Positions 51,351 through 63,400 of a DNA stretch of 64,000 nucleotides are shown here, in pieces. The first letter of the stretch is position 1. Every line of letters begins with the position of its first letter. The notes beneath the pieces were generated by a model. That model made no database searches and was not told where the DNA came from. It saw only the letters and a list, made by a program, of their open reading frames with translations. The position numbers and the translations under genes are program-made. This DNA comes from Fusibacter paucivorans (GTDB taxonomy: Bacteria > Bacillota > Clostridia > Peptostreptococcales > Acidaminobacteraceae): contig NZ_JAHBCL010000023.1 of the NCBI RefSeq assembly GCF_018390735.1, positions 1-64,000 of the forward strand. The letters are read 5' to 3'.

Positions 51351-53990
51351 TTACGAAATAAGGCCATATTTCACTTTAATTCGATCAAGTTTTTCCAGCA
51401 TCGGCATCCCTCCAAACCATAGAAAGAGAACCGTTGACGCAGCGTGAATTAAATCCATCGGCATGCCCGTTAAATAGTACGTCAAAATAATGTTCACATT
51501 CAATTCATTTGCCCACATTAAAGCGCTGGCTGGATTCATAATACCGCCGTAGATGACAAATGCACAGAATGCGCCGAATACACAAAGCGATCCTCTCGTT
51601 CTGCGTAGAACCCCTTTTCTAAACAGTATACCCGCTGTAAACCCGATCATTCCCATTGCAAACATCTGCCACGGCGTCCACGGTCCCTGTCCTGCTAAGA
51701 CGTTGGAAGCAACCATTGTCATCGCACCGACTAAAAAACCCGTTTCACCGCCAAATGCTACCGCAGAAATAATGACAATTGCAATTACAGGCGAAAAATT
51801 CGGCAATATCAAAAATGCGGCTCTGCCCGCAACGCCAATGGCGCATAATGAAGCAATGACGACGAGCTCCCTCGCTTGCGGCTTGCGTCCCTCGAATACA
51901 AGCGCAAACGGCAGCATGGTTTCAATTAAAATCATCAATGCAATAAAATAATATTTTTTCCCATTGAGATAGTAGATTCCAATAAACAGTGTTATTGGTA
52001 TCAGCAGCAGCATAAGGACTGCCGCAGCAACCGTTCTCTTTGACAATTTGCGCTGATCTCGGCTGACCTGTATGGGGGAGATGGGTTTTGGTGATTTGCG
52101 TGCAATTGCTAACGCAAAAATGGCCAGAGAGGCAATGAGCAGTACCGCACTTTTCAACTGATTTTCAGCCATATTGCCTTGTCTGACGAGCACTGTTAAA
52201 TCGGCGATTCGTATTGCCTGTATAAAAATAATAACGGCAATTAGTGCAGACAGTCCAGCAATTACTTTTCGCCAAAGCGGCAGCGGTTTTTCAATTGAAC
52301 TTGCTTCTATCTCCTTCGTCACGATTGATGCAGGCGTTGACGCATCGATTGCCGGCTCTGGTTTTACCGTTCCGCCGCAGGCTAAGATGACATCCTCCGC
52401 CGTTATGGCATCCGGAAGCTTCGCTCTTGCCATGCGATTAGCAGCCGTGGTATAAAAACTATTGCCGGCAAAAAACTTTCGCGGTACTGCCGCCGTTACA
52501 ATCGCACCATCAAAGAATAAGGCACATCGATGTGCATACTTTGCACAAAATTCGATATCGTGACTCACCATAAAGACCGTTACGCCCCTTGCGATTAAAG
52601 TTCGTATGATCACGGCAAAAACAGCCTTGAACGCTGCATCCAAACCTTTTGTCGGTTCATCCAATAATAGGATTTCCGGCTCAAGCAACAGGACTTTTGC
52701 CAAAGCAGCCCGCTGTTGCTCGCCGCCTGACAAATCATAGGGGTGTCGGTCTATGAGCGTCTCTAACTGGCAAAGCTTTATCATCTTCTCTATCTTTTCT
52801 GTTCGTACAGCCTTTGACATCTTCTTTCCCTTAAAGATTTCCTGCAAATCTTCCTGAACCGTTTTTTTAACGAACAGCGTCTGAGGGTTCTGGGGCAACA
52901 TGCCCACACTGCCATTTACTGCCACATTACCGCGATACGCCTTTCGCAGCCCTCCGACAATGGAAAGCGTCGTCGTTTTACCGGTGCCGTTCCCTCCGAG
53001 TAGTGCCAAAAACTCACCTTTTTTAACCGTCAAAGAAACGCCCTTGACGACATCGCCGGCTTCTCTTTCATATTTAAACCAAACTTCATCTAATACAATC
53101 GCATTTTCTTCGCGATCACACCTTTCAAAACTTGGCCAATCGCTAAGTTTGACTGTATTTTTCATTGCAAATTCATTTAGCCAGTCCCTGCCTTCGCGAA
53201 CCGTAATCGGACATGACGATACATTCGGCACTGCTGCCCATATGCGCATTGGCGTCGGCATCGCCATAAACATTGCATGATCAGACGTGTTGAGCTTTTC
53301 GCCGACAACATGCGGATTATCATCGGCAATGAGCCTGCCGCCATCCATGACCATGACACGATCTGCCATTGGAAACACTTCTTCTAAACGATGCTCCGTC
53401 ATCATGATTGTCGTCCCCAGTTCACGATTGATTTTACCAACTGTCGCTAAAAAGTCTGATGCCGCAATCGGGTCAAGCTGGCTGGTCGGTTCATCTAAAA
53501 TCAATACGGACGGGTGCATAACCATTATGGACGCTAAATTTAAAAGCTGTTTCTGACCACCTGACAGTTCCGCAACACTTTTGTGAAACCATGTTTGTAT
53601 GCCGAAAAAACTTGCCATTTCAGCAACGCGTCCGCGAATCGTCTGTGTGTCATAGCCCAAACTTTCCAATCCGAAAGCCAGTTCGTGCCAAACCTTATCT
53701 GTGACAATCTGATTATCGGGCGACTGAAATACAAATCCGATCTTCTGCGATTGCTCACGTTCATCAATCGTGTCTAGCAACTTCCCTTCAAAGCATATTT
53801 TCCCGCACCTTGCGCCATGGGGTGTCAACACTGTCTTCAATTGCCTTAACAGCGTAGACTTACCACTGCCCGATGTGCCGCAGAGAACAACGAATTGTCC
53901 TTCCATAATATCGAAAGACAGTGTATCAATTGCCTTATGCTTCTGTTCGGGGTAGTAAAATGTCAGTTTTTCTATCGTGAAGGTTTCCAT
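51351..53990 (-). CDS. Fused ECF transporter: EcfA, EcfA' and CbrT-like S component
   Basis: This 879-aa protein joins three ECF parts. ATPase 1 (about 1-235) has GTSGSGKSTLL and LSGGQKQLLNLA. ATPase 2 (about 290-510) has GGNGTGKTTTL, LSGGEQQRAALAK and LLLDEPTKGLD. The linker carries two helices (about 575-640), and the S component (about 660-879) has six or so helices including GRAAFLILPNFSPV and GQGPWTPWQMFAMG. The latter pattern is one I associate with the cobalamin S component CbrT. It overlaps ecfT by 19 bases, GAGGA preceding the ATG. With EcfT it should form a complete importer whose substrate is probably cobalamin, given the upstream surface proteins. Confidence 0.85.
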   Translation of the reverse strand: METFTIEKLTFYYPEQKHKAIDTLSFDIMEGQFVVLCGTSGSGKSTLLRQLKTVLTPHGARCGKICFEGKLLDTIDEREQSQKIGFVFQSPDNQIVTDKVWHELAFGLESLGYDTQTIRGRVAEMASFFGIQTWFHKSVAELSGGQKQLLNLASIMVMHPSVLILDEPTSQLDPIAASDFLATVGKINRELGTTIMMTEHRLEEVFPMADRVMVMDGGRLIADDNPHVVGEKLNTSDHAMFMAMPTPMRIWAAVPNVSSCPITVREGRDWLNEFAMKNTVKLSDWPSFERCDREENAIVLDEVWFKYEREAGDVVKGVSLTVKKGEFLALLGGNGTGKTTTLSIVGGLRKAYRGNVAVNGSVGMLPQNPQTLFVKKTVQEDLQEIFKGKKMSKAVRTEKIEKMIKLCQLETLIDRHPYDLSGGEQQRAALAKVLLLEPEILLLDEPTKGLDAAFKAVFAVIIRTLIARGVTVFMVSHDIEFCAKYAHRCALFFDGAIVTAAVPRKFFAGNSFYTTAANRMARAKLPDAITAEDVILACGGTVKPEPAIDASTPASIVTKEIEASSIEKPLPLWRKVIAGLSALIAVIIFIQAIRIADLTVLVRQGNMAENQLKSAVLLIASLAIFALAIARKSPKPISPIQVSRDQRKLSKRTVAAAVLMLLLIPITLFIGIYYLNGKKYYFIALMILIETMLPFALVFEGRKPQARELVVIASLCAIGVAGRAAFLILPNFSPVIAIVIISAVAFGGETGFLVGAMTMVASNVLAGQGPWTPWQMFAMGMIGFTAGILFRKGVLRRTRGSLCVFGAFCAFVIYGGIMNPASALMWANELNVNIILTYYLTGMPMDLIHAASTVLFLWFGGMPMLEKLDRIKVKYGLIS

Positions 53991-54859
53991 TTTATGTCCT
54001 CATAAATATTAATCAGTATCGGAGTGGCGCACAAAGCAAAATAGATGACCATAAAGCTAATTGAGAATGGTGAAAAATCTGCGCCTTTCATCACTGGAAA
54101 ATAACGGAAGTATAAAGCGTTTAAAAGCCACCCCATTGCTATATAAGCCGTACAATAAATAAGCCAAATCAACGCCATTTTATCACGACTGTCAAAACGG
54201 TAGATTGCAAAAGCCGTCCTTCCGGTCAGACCGTACCCCCGCGACTTCATGCTGTCTGCTGTTTCAATGGCATTCTCAAGACTCCACGTTATCATAATCG
54301 ATATGATGGTAATGCCATTTTTTAACCTTTGTATCAGGCTGCCATTTGACACATCTCTTCCGATACAACGCTGCGCTTCAGAAACCACTTTAATTTGCGT
54401 CAGAAACTTTGGTACAAATCGCAGCGTCATAGACAATATCAGTGATAGTGCCGGCATGATTCGTCCAAATAAGTACACGAACTTATCTGATGTCATTACG
54501 GCATTATAACAGGCAAACCATATGACAACTGCTGCAAGCATTGCCGCAGCAGCAATGCCATAGGTGATACTCTCTAAAGTCAAGGGATTGCCGTTTGGCA
54601 GGTACATTAAAATCGTTACCCCCTCATGGTTAAACGCAGGGTTTAAAAGTGCTGCGAGCAGCATCATTGGCAAAATGAAAACAAGGTTAAAGCGCCTCGA
54701 CTTTTGACGGTTAAGGTATAAATTGTATCCAATCCCTGTTAAAAGTGATATTGCAAGCATGATCGGGTGCATCAAGCACATGGTAAATACGAATATCAAT
54801 ATGAAATACAGACAATTGATCAAGGGATGAAAACTGCTAAAAGCGTCAATATTTCGCAT
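53972..54859 (-). CDS. ecfT: ECF transporter transmembrane subunit EcfT
   Basis: This 295-aa membrane subunit couples ATPases to the S component. It has hydrophobic helices near 10-45, 55-75, 90-115 and 240-290, and a cytoplasmic coupling region. ECF-T features are LILSMTLRFVPKFLTQIKVVSEAQRCIGRDV near 138-168, and ADSMKSRGYG near 200, the Ala-Arg-Gly type motif in the form SRG. Its ATG abuts the stop codon of the DUF4430 gene (TAGATG), and its end overlaps the fused transporter gene. Confidence 0.9.
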   Translation of the reverse strand: MRNIDAFSSFHPLINCLYFILIFVFTMCLMHPIMLAISLLTGIGYNLYLNRQKSRRFNLVFILPMMLLAALLNPAFNHEGVTILMYLPNGNPLTLESITYGIAAAAMLAAVVIWFACYNAVMTSDKFVYLFGRIMPALSLILSMTLRFVPKFLTQIKVVSEAQRCIGRDVSNGSLIQRLKNGITIISIMITWSLENAIETADSMKSRGYGLTGRTAFAIYRFDSRDKMALIWLIYCTAYIAMGWLLNALYFRYFPVMKGADFSPFSISFMVIYFALCATPILINIYEDIKWKPSR

Positions 54860-55675
54860 CTAATCACCTACTGCCTCACTGCCGCCGATGTCCTCTCCAA
54901 GATTGCAAGTATATTGCCATTCGATGCTATCGCCGTCTTGGAGGCCGTACCGACTGCAACCATAATTGGGAAACCAACCGTTTACACTGTACATCCAACC
55001 CGACTGCTCACCACAGTCAAACTCATAGAGATTGTGGATTCCTTCAATATAAGCTGAGTTGTAAATTGGCGTATTTTGGTACTCCATGTGGATCTTGAGT
55101 TGTTTACAAGTCCGCAGCAGGACATTAAAAACACTTTCCCCTTCATAAAAAGTTACTTCCATTGGCGCTAGTATCCAACCGTCATCCGGCACGAGGGAGA
55201 CTTTTTCATCCTCGAGCCATGCCATATTCTCCAAAATAGTCGAACATGAAATTGACAGAGTGGCGGTGTACTGTGTATCGCTTATGACAACTGATTCAGG
55301 TTCAACAGGTATGGGCATACCTTCGGGAACCGGAGCCGTTTGGTATTGATCCAGCCCGGTCTCTTCATTGATAATCATGCCCCGAAGTGAGGAATCGGAA
55401 AAATCCGACGGAGTCGTATCTGTTTCGATATCACCAAGCCCCACTTCCGTATTTTCAACTTCGTCAGTACTTTCAACCTTGTCAGTACTCTCAACCTCAT
55501 CTATACTTTCTGAATTGTATTCATTATATGAAATTTTATCATGATCACGCGTTGCATCAGTTGTATGCCAACCCCTTAAACCGGGTGCATTCCCGCCGTA
55601 CCAAAATGCAAACGTCAGTACAACTACCATGATGACGAGCATCATAACTTGTTTTTTTTTATTTTTAAACCACAT
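54860..55675 (-). CDS. Membrane-anchored DUF4430 (transcobalamin-like) protein
   Basis: This 271-aa protein has one N-terminal helix (about 9-27) that anchors it outside. A repeated acidic stretch follows (ESTDKVESTDEVENTE, about 55-80), then a linker and a DUF4430 domain (about 150-265). The domain has VTFYEGESVFNVLLRTCKQL, GEQSGWMYSVNGWFPNYG and YGLQDGDSIEWQYTC, the pattern of the beta domain of intrinsic factor and transcobalamin. GAGGGG precedes the ATG, and the gene begins four bases after the SLH protein gene. It may hand a captured ligand to the ECF transporter encoded directly downstream. Confidence 0.82.
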   Translation of the reverse strand: MWFKNKKKQVMMLVIMVVVLTFAFWYGGNAPGLRGWHTTDATRDHDKISYNEYNSESIDEVESTDKVESTDEVENTEVGLGDIETDTTPSDFSDSSLRGMIINEETGLDQYQTAPVPEGMPIPVEPESVVISDTQYTATLSISCSTILENMAWLEDEKVSLVPDDGWILAPMEVTFYEGESVFNVLLRTCKQLKIHMEYQNTPIYNSAYIEGIHNLYEFDCGEQSGWMYSVNGWFPNYGCSRYGLQDGDSIEWQYTCNLGEDIGGSEAVGD

Positions 55676-55679
55676 TGTT

Positions 55680-57329
55680 TTACCCCTCGATGAGATTAGA
55701 AAGTTTTAACAGCCGATAGACCATCTGAGCAATCTCACCGCGAAGCGCCGGTGCATTCGGGTCAATTGTCATTGCCGAATCCTCTAAAATACCCGCATCA
55801 TAGCAATATGCCACAGCTTCCCTTGCCCATTCTGAAACCGTTGGATAATCTGTGAAGCCAGCCAGAATGTCTCTCTGTGCCATTGGCGTAAGTGATGTCT
55901 CTAAACCGCAGAGTTTTGCTGCTCTCGCCATCATTACAGCCGTCTGCTCACGGGTTAAGAGACTATTCGGATTAAAGGCGACGTCATCATTATCGCTGAT
56001 AATCCCATATTGGCTTGCCGTTTCAACATATTTGGCATACCATTCACCCGTTGTCATATGATCAGAATCCATCACTTCTGTCAGCGGCAACCCTAAAGCA
56101 ATGGTAAGCATCGCGGCACCTTCGCTTCCCTTCATTGGATTTTGAGGTCTGAACGACTGATCAGCTGTATAGCCGTTGATAATCGCTCGCGCTGCTAATG
56201 CGTAAATCGCATCTGTATTTGCCAACCCATCAATATCCGTAAAGTACACCGCTGATTTGGTAATCGGCACTGCCTTTACATCTTTATGTTTATACCGGAG
56301 GCCTTCACCCGCAGGAAGCATTTTGCTGATCACGCCATCACTGATCGAAAGGGCATCTGACATCCTATACAAACTGTTTTCGCCATTTGCAGCGCGTTTT
56401 GCTGCCACCAGTCCATAAAGCCCTTGCTCCGATGCCATTTGACTGCTGCCGCCGCCGCTGTGCGTATGACTAAAACTGCCATCTGTTTGTTTAAAAGTAA
56501 GTATATTATCAAGCAGCGAATGGCCATTTTTAACAAAGCGACTGTCTTCAAGATCGATTCCGAGTTCACACATTGCTACCAGTACTTGGACGCATGCCTC
56601 GACATTTTCTTCGCCCCATGACGTGTAGCCGCCATTTTGATTTTGCCCTTCTGAAAGACATTTAAGCGCTTTTTCCGTTGCCACCTTGACCCGATCATTT
56701 TCCTGATAGTCGGCGAGTGCTTGAAGCGCCATGCCAGTGAGATCGGGATCTGCGTTGCCGCTGCCGCCTTTTGCGTTTAATTGCCAGCCGCCATTATCGA
56801 GCTGACGGGATAAAATTTCATTCACATAAAGCATTCGCGTTGCCTGTCTCTCAGCATCGGCATTCACCGGCATTGGGTAATTGCCGCTGTCTAACGCGAT
56901 TAACGCCCAAATCGGACCATTGATTCCCTGCCAAACCGTCTTTTCAAAATCACCCAAAGGGCGCGTTAAATCATAGCCTGCAACTTCTCTGGCATCAATC
57001 CCTATCGCTGTAAGCGCTAAAATAACACGGGCATACTCTGTGTACTTTCGTTCATCCAAGATACCATTATGTGCCTCTAAGTAAGCTTGCACTGAATCGG
57101 TATAATCTGCAACATATGCCTGTGATAGAGGGTACCCGCTTCGCGCCAATCCAATAATCGCCCATTCGCCGCCTATGCTGCCGATTTGGGGCTTTTTCAC
57201 TTTTTCGTACATATATTTTGCAGAACTGTTCACTGCGGTGTCGAGAATCGAATCACTCGCGGCAAATGCTATGGGAAGCGAGGTCATCATTGCGATTAAC
57301 AAAACGAATGCCGCCATTGTTTTTTTCAT
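55680..57329 (-). CDS. SLH surface protein with prenyltransferase/squalene-oxidase-like toroid
   Basis: This 549-aa secreted protein has a signal peptide MKKTMAAFVLLIAMMTSLPIAFA. An alpha/alpha-toroid domain follows (about 28-330) with repeats such as GEWAIIGLARSG, GPIWALIALDSGNYP, LDNGGWQLN, DPDLTGMALQALADY and NQNGGYTSWG. Three SLH modules occupy about 365-545. Secondary cell-wall polymers bind SLH, so it is displayed on the surface. The toroid is the fold of the alpha domain of transcobalamin; no isoprenoid-synthesis aspartate motif is seen. ATG at 57329 is nine bases after AGGAGG. It is homologous to the central part of the giant protein upstream. Confidence 0.85.
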   Translation of the reverse strand: MKKTMAAFVLLIAMMTSLPIAFAASDSILDTAVNSSAKYMYEKVKKPQIGSIGGEWAIIGLARSGYPLSQAYVADYTDSVQAYLEAHNGILDERKYTEYARVILALTAIGIDAREVAGYDLTRPLGDFEKTVWQGINGPIWALIALDSGNYPMPVNADAERQATRMLYVNEILSRQLDNGGWQLNAKGGSGNADPDLTGMALQALADYQENDRVKVATEKALKCLSEGQNQNGGYTSWGEENVEACVQVLVAMCELGIDLEDSRFVKNGHSLLDNILTFKQTDGSFSHTHSGGGSSQMASEQGLYGLVAAKRAANGENSLYRMSDALSISDGVISKMLPAGEGLRYKHKDVKAVPITKSAVYFTDIDGLANTDAIYALAARAIINGYTADQSFRPQNPMKGSEGAAMLTIALGLPLTEVMDSDHMTTGEWYAKYVETASQYGIISDNDDVAFNPNSLLTREQTAVMMARAAKLCGLETSLTPMAQRDILAGFTDYPTVSEWAREAVAYCYDAGILEDSAMTIDPNAPALRGEIAQMVYRLLKLSNLIEG

Positions 57330-57359
57330 ACACATCCCCCTCCTTTTTAAGCGAATATG

Positions 57360-57388
57360 CCCGCTGCTCAAATCAAGTGAACAGCGGG
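57360..57388 (-). other. Intercistronic hairpin between the two SLH genes
   Basis: CCCGCTG pairs with CAGCGGG (57360-57366 and 57382-57388) with a 15-base loop and no T run. It may tune expression between the giant gene and the downstream genes. Confidence 0.5.
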
Positions 57389-57473
57389 TCTCTATGTCGC
57401 TTTTATACTACACTCTGTAGCCGTTTATTACCTTCTTAAAAAGGCTTTTATGTCATAACGAGGTGCATTCGTA

Positions 57474-60400
57474 TTAATCAACCAGCAGATTATAGAAAAT
57501 CTGTGCCATTTGTGCACGCGTTATGTTCGCTTGCGGCATGAGCTTATGATCATATCCGCTAATCTTGCCTGCTTCGACAAATGTTTGCATGGCCTCTCTT
57601 GCATACGATGCCACTTCATCGGAATCAGTGAAGTCTGAGAGCGCTTTGCCCCCTGTGTTTGCTTCAGGAAGCCTGTCCAGAACGTCGAGCACGCGATACA
57701 GCATCGTCATTAAATCTTGACGCGTGATCGGTGCATTTGGAGAAAACAATGTGCCCGATGCATCTGTCCCACTGGAAATGCCAAGGCGTTTTGCCGCTGC
57801 CAAATAACCTGAATAATAAGCGCCGCCTGCATCTGCAAAATTATCACCAACCGTTGTATCAGCTGCAATGCCATAAGCTTTAAAGGCCATGGCGATAAAT
57901 TCGGCTCGCTTGAGTTCACCGTCCGGATCAAAGTTGCCGTTGCCTTTACCGGCTGCAATGCCTTGTTGTGCGACAAACTGAACCGGATGATAATACCATG
58001 CGCCTTCAGAAACGTCTTCAAATGGATTGGTCCACGCCATTTCGTTTGTTACGGCAAAAGTTGAAAGATGTGTTGTCGCCACTTTTACAGCGAGCACATC
58101 GCCGCTTGTAATACACTGCCCTTCAGCTGTTTCCACTTCCCCATCATCCGAAATGATATAGACGACATATTGCTTACCTTCCAGATAAGTATCGTCAACC
58201 GGGATTGCCAGATTCAACTCATTGCCGTCAAAGCTGGTGACCGCTTCGCCGCCTGATGTTATACTAATTTCCACAATCATCGCTTGTTCAGCTTTCAAAC
58301 CGATCGCTTTAACGTCATCGGCTGTTTTGCCGGCGATTGCAATGGCAACATCACTGCCGTCAGCCTGTGATACAATGGCTGTCAGCGTCTCGCTTGTCAT
58401 GCCCACGGAACCTTCCTTGGTTTCAATGACAAGGCTCTTTTGACTGTCTGCAATTGCTTTTACCGCTGTTTTGGGCAGAAGCGTTTTGACATCATCTGCA
58501 TCGTCAATTCTCGTTGCGGCAATACGGATAATCGCGCTGCCGGATGCTTTTGAGGCATTTAATGCATCAGTAATCTGTTTTGCTGTAACACTTGCGGTTG
58601 CAGCATTGCCGGATACTCTAACAACAGCTGATACCATCTCTGCTGAGCCGCCTAAATGCCCATCGAAAAGTGATGCGCCATCGGATCTCTCTGAACTTCC
58701 CGCGTTTAGCTTATCATCCCATTTGTCACTGCCTTCTTCTTGTGTATAGTCATCGGTATAGTGCCAAATGATGGAATCGCCGTCTGCAACGGGCTGCTCA
58801 ATGATGCCCAGTGTCGGATGCTTGCCATTCACTGTATACATCCAGCCCGAAAGATTGCCATTTGTAAATTGAGCGAGCTTGACACCACTTGGCGTCGTAA
58901 TGGATTTAATATAATTTGATGAAAGACCAACATAGCGATAACCATTTGCGTCCAGCACTTTTTTAAAGACGTCGCCAACACGCGACCCTTTTGGAACTGT
59001 GACGGAGGTCGTGTTGATCCAAGTGGTCAAATTGCGTTTTCTCAGCGTTTGGATCGTACCTTCACCGTTGTGAATCGTTGCACCCAACAATTTAAAGGTA
59101 ACGGTTATATTGGTCTGCTCGTCGTTCGGATCGTCGTTGTCGTCATCATCCTCATCGTTGGTCACAACCATTTTGGTGACGACAAAAGTAGAGAGATGTG
59201 CAATATCAACTTCAACAACCAATTCACTGCCGCGCATTATGCAAAGGCCTTCATACGCTTCTACGGTACCGTTATCTGAAATAACGAAAACCGTATAGGA
59301 CTTGCCGTCTTCGTGATTTGGTCCGGCAGGCAGTACAATTTTAATGGACTGACCGCCAAAACTCGTGATTTTATGATCTGCCGCCTGAATGCTCACCTCG
59401 ACGGCAAATGCATCGGTCGTATCCACGTTGGCATCAATAATCGTCTGGTTCTGCTTGATTTGCGCAAGTTCTTCATCCGACTTTTGATCAACGGATATTG
59501 CAACATTTTCGCTGTCTGTCACTTGCGCAACAATTGATTCAAGTGCGGTTTGCGGAATATCAACCGTGCCGCTTTTGGTTTCAACGGTTAGGGAAATGGT
59601 TTCATCTGCATCGGCTATGTGCTTTGCTGCGGCTTTCGGCAACATGGCAGTAACTGATTTTGCATCGCCGGTTTCTTTCGCCGCAATGGTAACGCTGTCA
59701 GCGCCTTTCGCCTTTGCCTTATCCAGTGCATCGGATACCTGATCTGCCGTAACTTCGGCTTTTGCCTGATTGCCCTCTACTTTTATAGCCGCTTTTACTG
59801 CTTCTGTTACTTTTGTAAAACGGATTTCTCGCATATCATAGAGTGCTGACGCTTCATTTCTATATCGGTTGTATGCTGTAATGGCATAATAGCCTTGTTC
59901 AGTCGCCATCTGACTGACTGAATCGCCAATCGCATGACTGTACCCGCCGCCCACAATGGCGTATTGAAGCAGTGCATCAACGACACTTTTCCCATTTTTA
60001 ACAAAATCATTGTTCGTGTGAGGATCAATTTTCAGTGCTGTCAATGCGACGATGATTTGACTGTTCGCTTCTGCACTGCCAAAATCACCGTGGTTATCCT
60101 GTTTCTTGCTCAGCAGTGCAAGTGCTTCATCAACCGCTGCTTTGACGGCTGTATTGCTGTCATAATAAGGTGCAAGGGCTTGAATCGCCATCCCCGTTAA
60201 ATCCGAATCTGAAACCGTTTGACTGCTGTCTATATGCCAGCCGCCATCTGCTAAGCGGCCATCTAAGATCGTCTCAATGAGTGTATCCCTTATCGAACTT
60301 TCGTATGCATGACTGTCTAAGGCAATAAGTGCCCAAATCGGACCGTTGATGCCCTGCCATTTTACGTATTCAATGTTTTCAAGTGCCGTCGTCAGATTGT

Positions 60401-63400
60401 AGCCCGCAACATGGGTAGCATTCTTGCCAATCGCAGTAAGCGCTACGATTAATCGCGAATTGTCTGTCGAACTCATACCGTCTAGGCTGCCGCTGCTGTC
60501 AATGTGTTCTTTTACATAGGCCGCAACTTTACTGTAATATTGATCGTAGTATGCGCTCGGCACTTCAGCACCGCTTCGTGCCAATCCCATTACCGCCCAT
60601 TCGCCAAATGTAGAACCAACATTTGGTGCGTCTACTTTGGTGAGCAGATAGTTCGCCGTTGCTGCATGTGATCTGTCAAGATCCGTTTTTTCTTCTTCTT
60701 TGTATTCGGCATCTGTTTTCAGTTTATCAATTTCAGTTTTATACGAAAGCAGTACCGAACTGACCGTTTCTGAACTAGTCGCTGCATTGATGGCCGCCTC
60801 GCCGTTTATCATGAGAAGGCTTAACTGGGACTGTTCTGCTTCACGGTAATCATCGGCGCTGACATAACCTTTCAAGCTGGCGATCGCGGCTGTTTTAGCA
60901 TCGGCGAGCGCAGATTCTGCGATATATGCAGCGTCTGTTTTTAATGCGTTGATAGACGTTTTGTATGTTGCTAAAATTGCTGATACGCCATCGGTATCTG
61001 CTGCCGCATTGATGGCATCAGTACCCTCTTGGACGTACTGCTGTAGCATTGCTTTTTCAGCTTCGCGATAATCTGCTGGATTTTTGTAGGCTGCGAGTTC
61101 AGCTATCGCCTCTTTCTTAGCTGCTTTCAGCGCTTCGGCGTCTGGATCTGGATTAATGTTCGTATCTTCCTTCGTCCAGTCTTTGGTATAGAACCACTGT
61201 ATGCTGTCTGAATCTTCCAGAACGTATTCAGCATAGCCCAAGTCGCCGATAATGCCGTTAACCCTGAACATCCATCCGGAATTTGGCCCAATGGTTTCAT
61301 CTTTTTCGATCAGTTTTGTTCCGTTGGGATGTGTAATACTTGCAACATAAGTCCCGCCGGCATTTGTTTCAAAAGCGTATCCTCTATTTTGAAGTATGCG
61401 ATCCGTCAAATACTTAACCGATGACCCTTCTGGTACTGTCATCGATTCTGCCGCAATCCAAGCCGCACCCTCACTGTCGAGCATCTCAAAACTTATCGTT
61501 ATCTGATCATCATCGTCATCATTGTCTTTTGTTTCGCGCGTAATGATAATGGTGTGAATCGCTGTTGTAATACCATCTCTGGCCGTTACTTCAAGATTGA
61601 ATGTATTGGCACCTACAGCGAGTGGGAAAGCATGTGTATGCCTGATATTTTGCTTTAGTAAAATCCAATCACTGTCGCTTTCTGCCTTTAGCTTCATCGT
61701 TGCTGCTTCAACACGCGTCGATGCTTTGAAGGTAATGCTTTCAACTGCATTCTCAACGGTGCCGATATATTGATCTCCGTTCTTTACAAGATTCATATCG
61801 CCCGGAGCAATTTGGACTGTCTTTAGATCTGTTGACGTATCAAAGTCAGCCGCTGCACCGCCTTTGACATGGATAACATATAGCCTAGGTTCTTTAATGT
61901 CATTTTGCAGGATGACGCGAATTGTTCGTTCACCGTTTTCATCAAATAATGCTGAAAATTCACCGACGCCAACAGAACGTTCGTTGTTGATATAGATATT
62001 GTCATTGCCCGCGCCTTTCGCTTTGACACTGGCTGTCTCGGTTGCTTGCGGCAGCACTATTTCATAATAGCTTACGCTGCCGTCGGTTGAAGTATCATCA
62101 GGCGTTTTGCTTAGCACATCAATGCCATTAACCGCAAGTTCTAATGCCGCTGCCGTCGTGCCTACGTCAGTGGTCGACTGATAATTATCCGTCCTGACAA
62201 TGGTACCAATTTCCGACGACGCTAGCCCGGAAAAAGGTGAATCACAAACATTTTGAATGCGAATATAACTAATTTCATCGAGATTCGCTGGTTTGCCCGT
62301 TTGGTCGACCGCCCAGTCAATATCCATCACATCGCCGACGTTCTGGAAGGGGTCTACCGTGTATGGGTTATACGGTTCACCTGTAATGTAATACCTGCCC
62401 TCACTGTCTGCATTTTTACTGGCCGATGCAATTTCAGCATATCCAAAACCAACAAGCGTATACGGTGATGGCAGTAATGTCCCCCGATAAAGCATAAGGG
62501 TCTCTGCTACTTTACCGCTATTGAGTACCACCGTCTCGTATTGTGTTGAAAGCTCATAGTGCCCTTGTCCTGCAAGCGTATACCAATCGATCCCATCCTT
62601 TGACACGGATACACTGGCGGCTTCAGGATTGGCACCGCCTTGGAAAGAGTTGCCAACTACCATAAAGTCAATGCCATATGGATTTCTCATATCATTTTTA
62701 ATTGGCTCATCATATTTAACGGTTAGATAACCGCCGAGACCACCAAGGCTAAGGTAATGATTCCACGCGCCATACGCTTCCATCACACCTACGACATCGT
62801 AATCATTCGCACCAAAGTTAGGGTTTGCGCCCTGTTCAAAGTCGACTATTTGATCCGGTGTATAAACGCCTTCATAGGGTGATCGATATTTTAGTGTGAA
62901 TGAAAAGGCGGATGACTTATCGCCAGTTGTTACAATTACATTTGGTATTTCGGGCAGCTGTTCTATCGTATTATCTGCAATGGGGAAAATCACTTTGTAT
63001 TGATCCAGAGATACCCCTGATGCTGTCGTCACCGCTTCCGGCAACTTTTCAATTTTGCTGTTTCCGATTCCCGTACTCGTATCAAAAGCAATGGTACTGT
63101 CTTTTGAGATTGTAAAATACATCACGGCTTCTTGCTGCGTATATTTGTAAATAAAGACATCCGAGCGTATTTCAGTTGTTTTCTGCCCGCTTTTGCCTGC
63201 GATTAAATCCTGTGCTTCATAAAATTGCTGTGAAAAGCCCAAAGCTGTGTTCTGCGTTTTATTGCCTTCTATATAATAACCTTCTACATCCCAAACATCG
63301 GCTATGTTTTCAAGGCCCCACGTTTCCATTTCACTCTTGATAATGTGAACGTTATAGCGCGTTGCCACATTGGGATCCGCAGCGTCTGCTACAATAAACT

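Noticed and set aside
55680-57329. Squalene cyclase or prenyltransferase enzyme
   Set aside because: It is a secreted SLH protein and lacks the catalytic aspartate-rich motif; only the toroid fold is shared.
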